From positions 1 through 64,000 of the forward strand of contig NZ_BAGE01000044.1 in NCBI RefSeq assembly GCF_000308675.1: a stretch of DNA of 64,000 bases. Reading direction: 5' to 3'. Shown here in pieces: positions 8,596 through 16,923 of this stretch. Numbering within the stretch: position 1 is the stretch's first letter; each line of letters begins with the position of its first letter. The position numbers and the translations under genes are program-made. Origin of the DNA: Nocardia paucivorans NBRC 100373. GTDB taxonomy: Bacteria > Actinomycetota > Actinomycetes > Mycobacteriales > Mycobacteriaceae. The notes below the pieces were generated by a model, which saw only the letters and a program-made list of their open reading frames with translations, was not told the origin of the DNA and searched no databases.

Positions 8596-9318
8596 TCAGG
8601 ATTCGGCGGTCAACGCCCGGTACGCCGCGCCGGCAGCCTTCTGCTCGGCTTCCTTCTTCGACCGGCCGACGCCCTGACCGTAAGGATTACCACCGATCAT
8701 GGTGGTGGCGGTGAACTCCTTGTCGTGGTCGGGCCCGGTGGAGGTGATCTCGTAACTGGGCACCCCGAGACCACGTTCGGCGGTCAGCTCCTGAAGGCTG
8801 GTCTTCCAGTCCAGGCCGGCACCCATGCGGGGACCGCGTTCGAGCAGATCGGCGAACAAACGCAGCACCACTTCGCGGGCCACATCGATACCGTGCTCCA
8901 GATGCACCGCGCCGAGCAGCGATTCCATCCCGTCGGCGAGAATGCTCGGTTTGTCCCGACCGCCGGTGAGTTCCTCGCCCTTGCCGAGCAACAGATGCGC
9001 ACCCAGTCCACCCTCGCCGAGCCCACGGGCCACTTCGGCGAGCGCGTGCATGTTCACCACGCTCGCGCGCAGTTTTGCCAGCTCACCCTCGGATTTGTCC
9101 GGATGCTCATGGTAGAGCCGCTCGGTGATACTCAGGCCGAGCACCGAGTCACCGAGGAATTCGAGGCGCTCGTTGGTCGGCAGGCCGCCGTTCTCGTACG
9201 CGTAGGAACGATGGGTGAGCGCCAGCCGCAGCAGATCCGGCGATATCTCGACGCCGAGTGCCGCGAGCAGGCTCGTGTGGTCACCGGTGGCGCGGGGTGT
9301 GTTCTTGCTCGCTGTCAC
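8596..9318 (-). CDS. rnc: Ribonuclease III
   Basis: This double-strand-specific endoribonuclease matures rRNA and mRNA. The signature [13 protein letters not shown] is intact, and a second acidic site lies in [15 protein letters not shown]-terminal double-stranded RNA binding domain ends with [17 protein letters not shown]. From the GTG at 9318 the protein has 240 residues, the family length. A longer frame would overlap the upstream rpmF. GGGGCGGGG precedes the GTG. It sits in the rpmF-rnc-mutM run. Confidence 0.95.
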   Translation of the reverse strand: MTASKNTPRATGDHTSLLAALGVEISPDLLRLALTHRSYAYENGGLPTNERLEFLGDSVLGLSITERLYHEHPDKSEGELAKLRASVVNMHALAEVARGLGEGGLGAHLLLGKGEELTGGRDKPSILADGMESLLGAVHLEHGIDVAREVVLRLFADLLERGPRMGAGLDWKTSLQELTAERGLGVPSYEITSTGPDHDKEFTATTMIGGNPYGQGVGRSKKEAEQKAAGAAYRALTAES

Positions 9319-9335
9319 AAGTACCCCGCCCCGAC

Positions 9336-9518
9336 TCAGACGGCCGAGGCGACCTGACGGCCCCGGTAGGTGCCGCAGGACGGGCACGCGATATGCGGCA
9401 GGGTCTTCTCACCGCAGGCCCGGTTCGGGCAGGTGATCAGGGTAGGCGCGGCAGCCTTCCACTGGCTGCGCCGCGACCTGGTGTTGGAACGGGACATCCG
9501 GCGCTTGGGAACGGCCAC
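9336..9518 (-). CDS. rpmF: 50S ribosomal protein L32
   Basis: The 60-residue basic protein begins [21 protein letters not shown], typical of L32. It carries a zinc ribbon with two Cys pairs (CPNRAC and CPSC), so it is the zinc-binding form. It starts with GTG at 9518 behind GGAGAAG, two bases after the stop of the YceD gene. The yceD-rpmF pairing is conserved in many bacteria. Confidence 0.97.
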   Translation of the reverse strand: MAVPKRRMSRSNTRSRRSQWKAAAPTLITCPNRACGEKTLPHIACPSCGTYRGRQVASAV

Positions 9519-9520
9519 GA

Positions 9521-10180
9521 CTACTTCTCCTCTGTGCTCTTACCTGGTGTATGGGCGGTATGGTCTTCGGTGGCCGCACCCGGTTCGGTGCTGCCGCTGC
9601 CGGGCGATCCGGTGGCGAATTTCGCCAGCCCGGCCCAGCGGGGATCAAGTATCTCATGCCGATGCTCCGGACCTGCAATCGCCATCCGCACGCCGCATTC
9701 CGGGCACAGTCCCGCGCACTCGGGGGCGCACAGCGGCTGCAGGGGCAATTCCAGCCCGAGAATGTCGATGATCAGCGGTTCCAGGTCGATCAGATCCTCG
9801 TTCATCCGATAGACCTCGTCATCGGAGGCGGTCCGATCGGTGGCGCTGTCGGGGTAGGCGAACAGCTCGGTCACCGACAGTTCGATGCGGTCGGTGAACG
9901 ATTCCAGGCAACGCGAGCACTCACCGACCAGCGGCGCCTCGACGGTTCCGGTGACCAGCACCCCTTCCGATACCGCCTGCAACCGCAGATCCAGTTCCAC
10001 CTCGGCGCCCGCGACCACTCCGATCAGGTCGAGGCCGATATGGTCGGCGACGGTAACCGTTCGCCGCAGCTCGCGCATGGTTCCCGGCACACGGCCGAGA
10101 CTGCGCACGTCCAGCACGAAACCGGAGGCCGGCGCATGGCGCGTGCCGCTGCGTGAACGCGAAGCGGAATCGGCGGGCAT
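9521..10180 (-). CDS. YceD family (DUF177) protein
   Basis: The 219-residue protein has the DUF177 domain found next to rpmF. Family members are implicated in 23S rRNA accumulation in E. coli and plants. Visible signatures are the [11 protein letters not shown]ys pair (about residues 88-97), [20 protein letters not shown], and a second Cys cluster [13 protein letters not shown] (about 152-164), which looks like a metal site. The ATG at 10180 has GGAG upstream at proper spacing. The last 25 residues are polar and poorly conserved. Confidence 0.9.
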   Translation of the reverse strand: MPADSASRSRSGTRHAPASGFVLDVRSLGRVPGTMRELRRTVTVADHIGLDLIGVVAGAEVELDLRLQAVSEGVLVTGTVEAPLVGECSRCLESFTDRIELSVTELFAYPDSATDRTASDDEVYRMNEDLIDLEPLIIDILGLELPLQPLCAPECAGLCPECGVRMAIAGPEHRHEILDPRWAGLAKFATGSPGSGSTEPGAATEDHTAHTPGKSTEEK

Positions 10181-10293
10181 CGAGATCACTCCAGAAAGGG
10201 TCGGCTGTTCGGTACGGTCGCTCGAAGGGCAACCACTCCACCGTACGCGAACAGAATACCGCCCACCACAGTGCCCGGGACCACCTCGATCCG

Positions 10294-11046
10294 TCAGAGA
10301 CCCCGCCGATACTCGGTGGCGTAGTCGGGAATGGAGACCCCGCTGCGCAGTTGTTGCCGGCCGCGGCCGACGGTGCGCAGGGTGGTGGTGAGCGTCTCCT
10401 CCAGTTCGGCGAGTTTGGTGTCGACATAGTGGTCGCAGTCGGCGCGCATCCGATCCGAATCGGCGTGCGCGGCGTCGATGAGCCGTGCCGATTCGGCATG
10501 CGCGGCCCGCACCACCTCGGTCTGTTCCACCAACCGCGCCTGTTCCGCCTTCCCGTCGGCCACGGAACGGTCGTAGGACGCCTTACCCGCCTCGATCATC
10601 CGCTCGGATTCGACCCGGGCCCGCTCGGTCAGCGTCTCGTATTCGGTCTTGGCCTCGGACAGGATGCGGTCGGCCTCCGCCTGCGCGGTATCGACCAGTC
10701 GATCGGCGTGGGCGGTGGCCTCGGCGACCATCCGATCGGCGTGGGCCTTGGCCTCGGCGAGAATGCGGTCGGCCTCGTTTCGGGCCTCCGTGAGGGTTTC
10801 GGATGCCTGGGCGTCGGCGGTGGCCACGGCCTGCTCGGCGCCCGTGCGGGCATCGGAGATGATCTTGTCCCGATGGTCGAGCACATCCTGGGCATCGTCG
10901 ATTTCGCTCGGCAGCGCCTCACGCACATCGTCGAGTAGATCGAGCACCTCACCCCGCGGAACGATGCAGTTGCGGGTGGGCGGGATACCCCGCGCCTCTT
11001 CGACGATGGCGACCAGCTCGTCGAGCGCTTCGAATACCCGATACAT
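10294..11046 (-). CDS. sepIVA: SepIVA, DivIVA-domain septum protein
   Basis: The 250-residue protein starts MYRVFEALDELVAIVEEARGIP and continues as almost uninterrupted Ala/Glu/Asp-rich coiled coil (about residues 50-230) with many short EADRILAEAK-type repeats. By N-terminus, length and position next to the DUF177 gene it matches Rv2927c (SepIVA), a mycobacterial DivIVA-like protein needed for septation and envelope growth. Regulation by arginine methylation reported in mycobacteria cannot be judged here. A good GGAGG precedes the ATG at 11046. Confidence 0.88.
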   Translation of the reverse strand: MYRVFEALDELVAIVEEARGIPPTRNCIVPRGEVLDLLDDVREALPSEIDDAQDVLDHRDKIISDARTGAEQAVATADAQASETLTEARNEADRILAEAKAHADRMVAEATAHADRLVDTAQAEADRILSEAKTEYETLTERARVESERMIEAGKASYDRSVADGKAEQARLVEQTEVVRAAHAESARLIDAAHADSDRMRADCDHYVDTKLAELEETLTTTLRTVGRGRQQLRSGVSIPDYATEYRRGL

Positions 11047-11171
11047 GCTCTCTACCCTCCTGCGGCTTTCGGCGACATACCCGCCGTGCCCAGTGTGCCT
11101 GTCGTCACGGCCTGCCGCCGGGGCAATTTCGGGTGTGTCGCGGATTCGGTCGGATGTTCGATGTGACGGAA

Positions 11172-11200
11172 ACCAAGTGGAGGGATTTTCTCCACTTGGT
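11172..11200. promoter_or_regulatory. Perfect 11-bp stem-loop between sepIVA and gtrA
   Basis: ACCAAGTGGAG (11172-11182) and CTCCACTTGGT (11190-11200) pair perfectly around a GGATTTT loop, in the 221-bp gap between two divergent genes. Because both genes point away from it, a terminator is unlikely. An operator or a hairpin in one of the 5' leaders fits better. Confidence 0.45.
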
Positions 11201-11267
11201 GTTTAATGCATGAGAGTCCGGCGCCACCGCGCCGGACCTCGTATACCCGTGCTCGATCGGAACGACC

Positions 11268-11795
11268 ATGACCGTCCTACCACTGCCGCAGGCACCACTC
11301 ACCATGAGTGATCTGGGCACCGCGGTCGGGGAATTGGGAACCGAGTGGACCGATCGCTACACCGGACGACGGCGCGCCCGAAAGCCCGGCCGACTCCTGC
11401 GCTATCTGCGCACGGACCGCGCACTCCCCCAACTGATTCGATTCGCTCTGGTGGGCGGCACCAGCAATATCACCTATGTGCTGCTGTTTTTGACCATGAC
11501 CGCCGCCGGTCCCCTGGCCGCGAATATCGTGGGTTCGGTTGTCAGCACCGTACTGGCCAACGAATTGCACCGGCGGCTGACCTTCCACGCCGCCGACCGG
11601 GTCGGCTGGTTCACCGCGCAATGGGAAGGCGGCGGGCTGGCGCTGGTCGGTCTGGGCATCAGCACTGCGGCGCTGGCCGCGCTGGGATTCTGGGTCCCCG
11701 GGCTCGGCGAGCTCGGCCAGGCCACGGCCGTCCTGGCGATCACCGCGGCGGTCGGCGGGTTGCGCTTTCTGGCCTTGCGGGGACTCGTCTTCTGA
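11268..11795 (+). CDS. GtrA family membrane protein
   Basis: The 175-residue protein has four hydrophobic segments in its C-terminal 130 residues (starting LIRFALVGGTSNITYVLLFL). It contains the GtrA motifs FALVGG and LANELHRRLTF. GtrA proteins are thought to help flip or transfer lipid-linked sugars. In this group they feed arabinogalactan or other envelope glycans, but the partner glycosyltransferase is not adjacent here. The N-terminal 50 residues are polar and basic. The gene is divergent from sepIVA and convergent with coaD. Confidence 0.9.
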   Translation: MTVLPLPQAPLTMSDLGTAVGELGTEWTDRYTGRRRARKPGRLLRYLRTDRALPQLIRFALVGGTSNITYVLLFLTMTAAGPLAANIVGSVVSTVLANELHRRLTFHAADRVGWFTAQWEGGGLALVGLGISTAALAALGFWVPGLGELGQATAVLAITAAVGGLRFLALRGLVF

Positions 11796-11883
11796 CCATC
11801 CCACCGCCGGCGTCCCGGTGACCGGGCTACGCCTCGATGTCCGTGGACGACGAGGTGCGGACCGACCGCGGAACGGGAATCGT

Positions 11884-12369
11884 TCAGTCCGTTCGCTCGG
11901 ACAGGCGTTCCAGCAGCCGCTTGTGCACCATGGGCGGCAGCATATCGCTCACATCCCCGCCGAAACTCGCCACTTCCTTGATCAGAGAGCTGGACAGATA
12001 GCCGAAGGCCGGATTGGTGGCGACGAAGAAGGTGTCCACCCCCGACAGCTTCTTGTTCATCTGCGCCATCTGTAGTTCGTAGCCGAAATCGGTGGCATCG
12101 CGCAGACCTTTGACGATGGTGGTGATGCCCTGTTCCCGGGCGAAGTCGACGAGCAACCCGTGCCAGGATGCCACCCGAACGTTGGACAGATGCGCGGTGG
12201 CGTCCCGCAACATCTCCATCCGCTCGGCGATATCGAACATGCCCTTCTTCTTCTTGTTGACCATGACCGTGACGACGACCTCGTCGAATTGGGCGGCCAC
12301 CCGCTCGAAGACGTCGATATGCCCATTGGTCACCGGGTCGAACGAACCCGGGCACAGCGCTCCAGCCAT
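11884..12369 (-). CDS. coaD: Phosphopantetheine adenylyltransferase
   Basis: This enzyme converts 4'-phosphopantetheine and ATP to dephospho-CoA, the penultimate step of CoA synthesis. The nucleotidyltransferase motif [10 protein letters not shown] lies at residues 8-17 (Thr-x-Gly-His). [16 protein letters not shown] and the C-terminal YLSSSLIKE complete the active site. At 161 residues it has the family length. It follows rsmD (12373) with three bases between the genes, the usual rsmD-coaD pairing. Confidence 0.98.
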   Translation of the reverse strand: MAGALCPGSFDPVTNGHIDVFERVAAQFDEVVVTVMVNKKKKGMFDIAERMEMLRDATAHLSNVRVASWHGLLVDFAREQGITTIVKGLRDATDFGYELQMAQMNKKLSGVDTFFVATNPAFGYLSSSLIKEVASFGGDVSDMLPPMVHKRLLERLSERTD

Positions 12370-12372
12370 GTC

Positions 12373-12963
12373 TCAGACGCTAGCAGGCGGAGCCACCTCC
12401 GACTCCGAGAGCTCGTACTCGGCCATCTCGATGCGCGTCTCCCCATAGCGGCGCGCGCGCCGAACGAGAAAACCCGCCGGCCAGGTGAGCTCCTCCGACC
12501 GATCGGATCGTTCCACCACCACCAGGGCCTCGGGCGCCAACCACCCGGTTTCTGCCAATGCGGTCAGATCCGCGACCACGGCGGACGTCGGCAGATCGTA
12601 GGGCGGGTCGGAGAACACCAGATCGAATTCACCGGCGCCCCCGGATGCCAATACCTGCGCCACCGCCCCGATGCGCACCTGCGCCCCGGACAAACCCAGA
12701 TCGGCGATATTGCCGCGGATCACCGCCGCTGCCCTGCGATTGGTCTCCACCAACAGGGCGGTACGCGCGCCGCGGGACAACGCTTCCAAAGCGAGCGCAC
12801 CGGAGCCGGCGTACAGGTCGAGCACTCGCGCGCCGTCGAGATCCATTCGCGCCTCGATCGCGGAGAACAACGCCTCACGAACCCGGTCCGAGGTGGGGCG
12901 GGTGCCGGCCGGCGGAACCCGTAACCGGCGCCCACCCACCGCTCCGGCGACGATGCGGGTCAT
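12373..12963 (-). CDS. rsmD: 16S rRNA (guanine-966 N2) methyltransferase RsmD
   Basis: This SAM-dependent methyltransferase of 196 residues starts MTRIVAGAVGGRRLRVPPAG. The SAM-binding LDLYAGSGALALEALSRGA lies at about residues 48-66. The catalytic DPPY-type motif is in FDLVFSDPPYDLP (about 113-125). Its ATG overlaps the pyc stop codon in ATGA (12963-12960), so the two are translationally coupled. It belongs to the pyc-rsmD-coaD run conserved in mycobacteria. Confidence 0.97.
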   Translation of the reverse strand: MTRIVAGAVGGRRLRVPPAGTRPTSDRVREALFSAIEARMDLDGARVLDLYAGSGALALEALSRGARTALLVETNRRAAAVIRGNIADLGLSGAQVRIGAVAQVLASGGAGEFDLVFSDPPYDLPTSAVVADLTALAETGWLAPEALVVVERSDRSEELTWPAGFLVRRARRYGETRIEMAEYELSESEVAPPASV

Positions 12964-15900
12964 TCGGACTGACGGACGGTGAGCTCGACCAGCAGGTCAC
13001 CGCCTTCGACCTGCTGCACCCGGCCGATGGCCACCCGGCCGACCACACCACCCCGGGGAGCAGTGATGGCGGCCTCCATCTTCATGGCCTCGATGGTGCC
13101 GATGGTGTCCCCGGCGGAGATGGTGTCCCCTTCCTCGACCGCCAGGGTCACCACCCCGGCGAACGGGGCCGCGATATGGCCGGGGTTGGATTTGTCCGCC
13201 TTCTCCGCGGTCGGGATCTCGCCGGCGATCGACCTGTCCCGGACCTGCACCGGACGCAGTTGACCGTTCAGAATGCACATCACGGTGCGCATACCGCGAT
13301 CGTCGGGTTCGGAAATGGCCTCGAGCCCGATGAGCAGGGTGACGCCCTTCTCGAGCTGCACCCGATGCTCCTCACCACGGCGCAGGCCGTAGAAGAACTG
13401 GTTGGCCGACAATCCCGAGGTGTCACCGTATTTCTCCCGGTGCGTCAGGAATTCGGCGGTCGGGCCGGGGAACAGCAAACGGTTGAGGGTGGCGCGGCGG
13501 CGGCCGGAGTCGCCGGAGAGTCCGGCCTCGTCCTCGGGACTCAACGGGGTTTCCGGTTTGGCCGGGGCTCGGCCGGCCAGGGCCTTGCTGCGGAACGGTT
13601 CCGGCCAGCCGCCGGCCGGGGTGCCGAGTTCGCCGCGCAGGAAACCGATCACCGAATCCGGGATGTCGTACCGACCCGGGTCGGCGGCGAAGTCCTCGAT
13701 GTCGACCCCACTGCCGACCAGCGCCAACGCCAGATCGCCAACCACCTTCGAGGAGGGGGTGACCTTGATCAGCCTGCCCAACAGCCGGTCGGCCGCAGCG
13801 TAGGCGACCTCGACCTCCTCGAACCGGTCGCCCAATCCCAGTGCGATGGCCTGCTGGCGCAGGTTCGACAGCTGACCGCCGGGGATCTCATGGGTGTACA
13901 CCCGACCGGTGGGGGACGGCAGCCCGGACTCGAACGGCGCGTACACCTTGCGCAGCGCCTCCCAGTAGGGCTCCAGATCGCAGATATTGCGCAGATTCAG
14001 ACCGGTGTCGTATTCGCTGTTGGCCGCCGCCGCCACGATCGCCGACAGTGCCGGTTGACTGGTGGTGCCGGCCATGGGGGCGGCCGCGCCGTCGACGGCG
14101 TCGGCCCCGGCGGTCCAGGCCGCCAGATAGGTGGCCAACTGACCGCCCGGGGTGTCATGGGTGTGCACATGCACCGGCAGGTCGAAGTTGGCGCGCAGCG
14201 CGGTGACCAGTTTGGTCGCCGCCGGGGCGCGCAGCAGTCCGGCCATGTCCTTGATCGCCAGCACGTGCGCGCCGGCATCCACGATCTGCTCGGCCAGTTT
14301 CAGGTAGTAGTCGAGGGTGTAGAGGGTTTCGTCCGGATCCGCCAGATCGCCGGTGTAGGACAGGGCCACCTCGGCGATCGCCGTTCCGGTCTCGCGCACC
14401 GCATCGATTGCCGGACGCATCTGATCGACATTGTTGAGTGCGTCGAAGATACGGAAGATATCGATACCCGTCGCGGTCGCTTCGGCAACGAAGGCGCGGG
14501 TGACCCGCTCCGGATACGGCGTGTAGCCGACGGTATTGCGCCCCCGCAACAGCATCTGTAGGCAGATATTCGGAATCGCCTCCCGCAGTGCGGCCAGTCG
14601 CTCCCACGGATCCTCGTACAGAAACCGCAGCGCCACATCGTAGGTGGCCCCGCCCCAGCACTCCACCGAGAGCAGCTCGGGGGTCAAGCGCGCGATATGC
14701 CCGGCCACGTCCAGCAGACCGTTGGTCCGGACTCGGGTGGCCAACAGCGACTGGTGCGCGTCCCGGAACGTGGTGTCGGTGACCGCGACCGCCTTCTGCT
14801 CGCGGAGCGCCCGCGCAAATCCCTCCGGCCCCAACCGCAGCAGCTTCTGCCGTGACCCGTCCGGCGGCGGCGCAGACAGATCGATGGTCGGCAACTTGTC
14901 GTGGGGATACACCGCGGTCGGCCGTTTGCCATGCGGGGAGTTGACGGTGATATCGGCCAGGTATTTCAGGATCTTTGTCCCGCGGTCGGCCGGCTCCGGC
15001 AACTTCAGCAGCTGCGGACGTTCATCGATGAACGAGGTGGTGACCCGGCCCGTCGTGAAATCGGGATCGTCGAGCACCGCCAGCAGGAAAGGAATATTGG
15101 TGGTCACCCCACGAATGCGGAACTCGGCCAACGCCCGCCGCGCCCGAGCCACCGCAATGGGGAAATCACGTCCCCGGCAGGTGAGCTTGACCAGCATGGA
15201 GTCGAAGTAGGCACCGATCTCCGCGCCCAGGTTCGCTCCGCCGTCGAGTCGAATCCCCGCCCCGCCCGGGGTGCGGTAGCCGGTGATGCGACCGGTGTCG
15301 GGTCGGAATCCATTGGCCGGGTCCTCGGTGGTGATTCGGCATTGCAGCGCCGCGCCGCGGACGGTCACCGACTCCTGACTCAACCCCAGATCCGCCAAAC
15401 TCTCCCCGGCCGCGATCCGTAGCTGTGCCTGCACCAGGTCCACATCGGTGATCTCCTCGGTCACCGTATGTTCCACCTGGATCCGCGGATTCATCTCGAT
15501 GAACACATGGTTGCCGCGCTCGTCCAGCAGGAACTCCACCGTCCCGGCGCAGCTGTAGCCGATCTGTCGGGCGAACGCCACCGCGTCCGCACAGATCCGG
15601 TCGCGCAGCTCGGGGTCCAGATTCGGTGCCGGCGCCAGCTCGATCACCTTTTGATGCCGGCGTTGCAGCGAACAGTCCCGCTCGAACAGATGCATCACAT
15701 TGCCGTGGGTGTCGGCCAGGATCTGCACCTCGATATGGCGCGGATTCACCACCGCCTGCTCCAGGAACACCGTCGGATCGCCGAACGCCGACTCGGCCTC
15801 CCGGCAGGCGGCCTCGATCGCCTCGCGCAGCCCTTCCGGTGCGGCCACCCGGCGCATACCGCGCCCGCCGCCACCGGCCACCGCCTTGACGAACACCGGG

Positions 15901-16358
15901 AACTCCAACCTCTCGGCGGCCGCCAGCAACTCCTCGACATCGGAGGAGGGCGCGCTGGACTGCAATACCGGCAGACCCGCCGCCCGCGCCGCTTCCACCG
16001 CCCGGGCCTTGTTTCCCGCCAACTCCAGCACCCGGGCCGAGGGGCCGATGAAGGTGATGCCTTCCCGCGCGCACGCCGCGGCGAGATCGGGATTCTCCGA
16101 CAAGAAGCCGTATCCCGGGTAGACGGCATCCGCACCGGCGGTCTTGGCTGCCTCGATAATCGCCTCGATCGACAGATACGCCCGGACCGGATGCCCTTCC
16201 TCCCCGATCTGGTACGCCTCGTCCGCCTTCAGACGGTGAACCGAATTGCGGTCCTCGTACGGAAACACGGCCACCGTACCGATGCCGAGCTCATAGGCCG
16301 CGCGAAAGGCGCGAATAGCGATCTCGCCACGATTGGCAACCAAGACTTTCGAGAACAT
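12960..16358 (-). CDS. pyc: Pyruvate carboxylase
   Basis: This biotin enzyme of 1132 residues makes oxaloacetate from pyruvate and bicarbonate for anaplerosis. The domains run in order: biotin carboxylase with ATP-grasp (1 to about 455, starting MFSKVLVANRGEIAIRAF, Gly-rich KAVAGGGGRGMR, metal-binding EMNPRIQVEHTVTE); carboxyltransferase (about 540-850, TDTTFRDAHQSLLATR and HTHDTPGGQ); then the biotinyl domain with AMKM at 1091-1094, the biotinylated Lys being residue 1093. The ATG at 16358 gives the canonical N-terminus; the ribosome binding site is weak. Upstream hairpins (16429-16494) separate it from the preceding small frame. Confidence 0.98.
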   Translation of the reverse strand: MFSKVLVANRGEIAIRAFRAAYELGIGTVAVFPYEDRNSVHRLKADEAYQIGEEGHPVRAYLSIEAIIEAAKTAGADAVYPGYGFLSENPDLAAACAREGITFIGPSARVLELAGNKARAVEAARAAGLPVLQSSAPSSDVEELLAAAERLEFPVFVKAVAGGGGRGMRRVAAPEGLREAIEAACREAESAFGDPTVFLEQAVVNPRHIEVQILADTHGNVMHLFERDCSLQRRHQKVIELAPAPNLDPELRDRICADAVAFARQIGYSCAGTVEFLLDERGNHVFIEMNPRIQVEHTVTEEITDVDLVQAQLRIAAGESLADLGLSQESVTVRGAALQCRITTEDPANGFRPDTGRITGYRTPGGAGIRLDGGANLGAEIGAYFDSMLVKLTCRGRDFPIAVARARRALAEFRIRGVTTNIPFLLAVLDDPDFTTGRVTTSFIDERPQLLKLPEPADRGTKILKYLADITVNSPHGKRPTAVYPHDKLPTIDLSAPPPDGSRQKLLRLGPEGFARALREQKAVAVTDTTFRDAHQSLLATRVRTNGLLDVAGHIARLTPELLSVECWGGATYDVALRFLYEDPWERLAALREAIPNICLQMLLRGRNTVGYTPYPERVTRAFVAEATATGIDIFRIFDALNNVDQMRPAIDAVRETGTAIAEVALSYTGDLADPDETLYTLDYYLKLAEQIVDAGAHVLAIKDMAGLLRAPAATKLVTALRANFDLPVHVHTHDTPGGQLATYLAAWTAGADAVDGAAAPMAGTTSQPALSAIVAAAANSEYDTGLNLRNICDLEPYWEALRKVYAPFESGLPSPTGRVYTHEIPGGQLSNLRQQAIALGLGDRFEEVEVAYAAADRLLGRLIKVTPSSKVVGDLALALVGSGVDIEDFAADPGRYDIPDSVIGFLRGELGTPAGGWPEPFRSKALAGRAPAKPETPLSPEDEAGLSGDSGRRRATLNRLLFPGPTAEFLTHREKYGDTSGLSANQFFYGLRRGEEHRVQLEKGVTLLIGLEAISEPDDRGMRTVMCILNGQLRPVQVRDRSIAGEIPTAEKADKSNPGHIAAPFAGVVTLAVEEGDTISAGDTIGTIEAMKMEAAITAPRGGVVGRVAIGRVQQVEGGDLLVELTVRQSE

Positions 16359-16447
16359 TGATCCAAAGTACCCGCCCCCACTACCTGAGGGTACATCGAA
16401 GTCCCCTTCGCGGGATTTTTCACAAAACATCCTCGCAAGGATGCGAA

Positions 16448-16494
16448 GGCGCGGTGATCCCGGCTCGTCCTCGCCGAAGCGGAATCACCGCGCC
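16448..16494 (-). terminator. Stem-loop between the Arg-rich small frame and pyc
   Basis: GGCGCGGTGATCCC (16448-16461) pairs with GGAATCACCGCGCC (16481-16494) with one G-T-type mismatch and a 19-base loop. A smaller hairpin, CATCCT/AGGATG, lies just beyond at 16429-16444. The pair lies 22 bases after the stop of the 46-residue frame on the minus strand, so it may be its terminator and insulate pyc from it. Confidence 0.5.
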
Positions 16495-16516
16495 GTATTC
16501 ACGACGGAATAGCGGC

Positions 16517-16657
16517 TCAGTCGAGTTCCTCCGCTTCGCCCTTTCGCGAAGGCCGGCACCGACACCCGCGCTCACCGAGCATTCGTAACACCGGACGCCG
16601 CCGCTGTTCGCCCCCCATTCGCCGTCCCACCGATCGACAGCCGCGTCGTCGTTCCAT
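16517..16657 (-). CDS. Hypothetical Arg-rich 46-residue protein
   Basis: This small frame starts at ATG 16657 behind an unusually strong AGGAGGGGG at correct spacing. The product is very basic (about a third Arg), with Cys residues at 7, 35 and 37 and an acidic end (KGEAEELD). It is followed within 30 bases by a stem-loop. I do not recognise a family. The Arg-rich composition could arise by chance in GC-rich DNA, so support comes only from the ribosome binding site and the hairpin. It lies between the divergent regulator gene and pyc. Confidence 0.4.
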   Translation of the reverse strand: MERRRGCRSVGRRMGGEQRRRPVLRMLGERGCRCRPSRKGEAEELD

Positions 16658-16884
16658 GATCCCCCTCCTGTTCTCACGCCGACATATCCCTTTCGCCATA
16701 TTTCGACGCGGCCGATGCGCCGGCGGTTCCCTCTACGTGCTTTTCGCCGGATATTGCGCACTCCGTCCCGCGCCACACCCTGTGGAACACGGCGCTTCCA
16801 CGGCGGTGATTCGCACGCTACGCATAAATGGCCGAGAGCAAACCGCCATGCAAACCGACTAGTCTTGAACAACAAGTGGCCATC

Positions 16885-16917
16885 TTGCGATGTTTGCGAA
16901 GCCGAACTGGGTACGAT
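16885..16917 (+). promoter_or_regulatory. Promoter region of the PrpR-like gene with direct TTGCGA repeat
   Basis: TACGAT (16912-16917) fits an actinobacterial -10 element (TANNNT) and ends six bases before the GTG start, suggesting a leaderless transcript. Just upstream TTGCGA occurs twice (16885-16890 and 16894-16899); the second lies within TTTGCGAA, resembling the TTTGCAAA-type sites described for PrpR/RamB regulators. Autoregulation is an inference. Confidence 0.45.
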
Positions 16918-16923
16918 CTCGCC

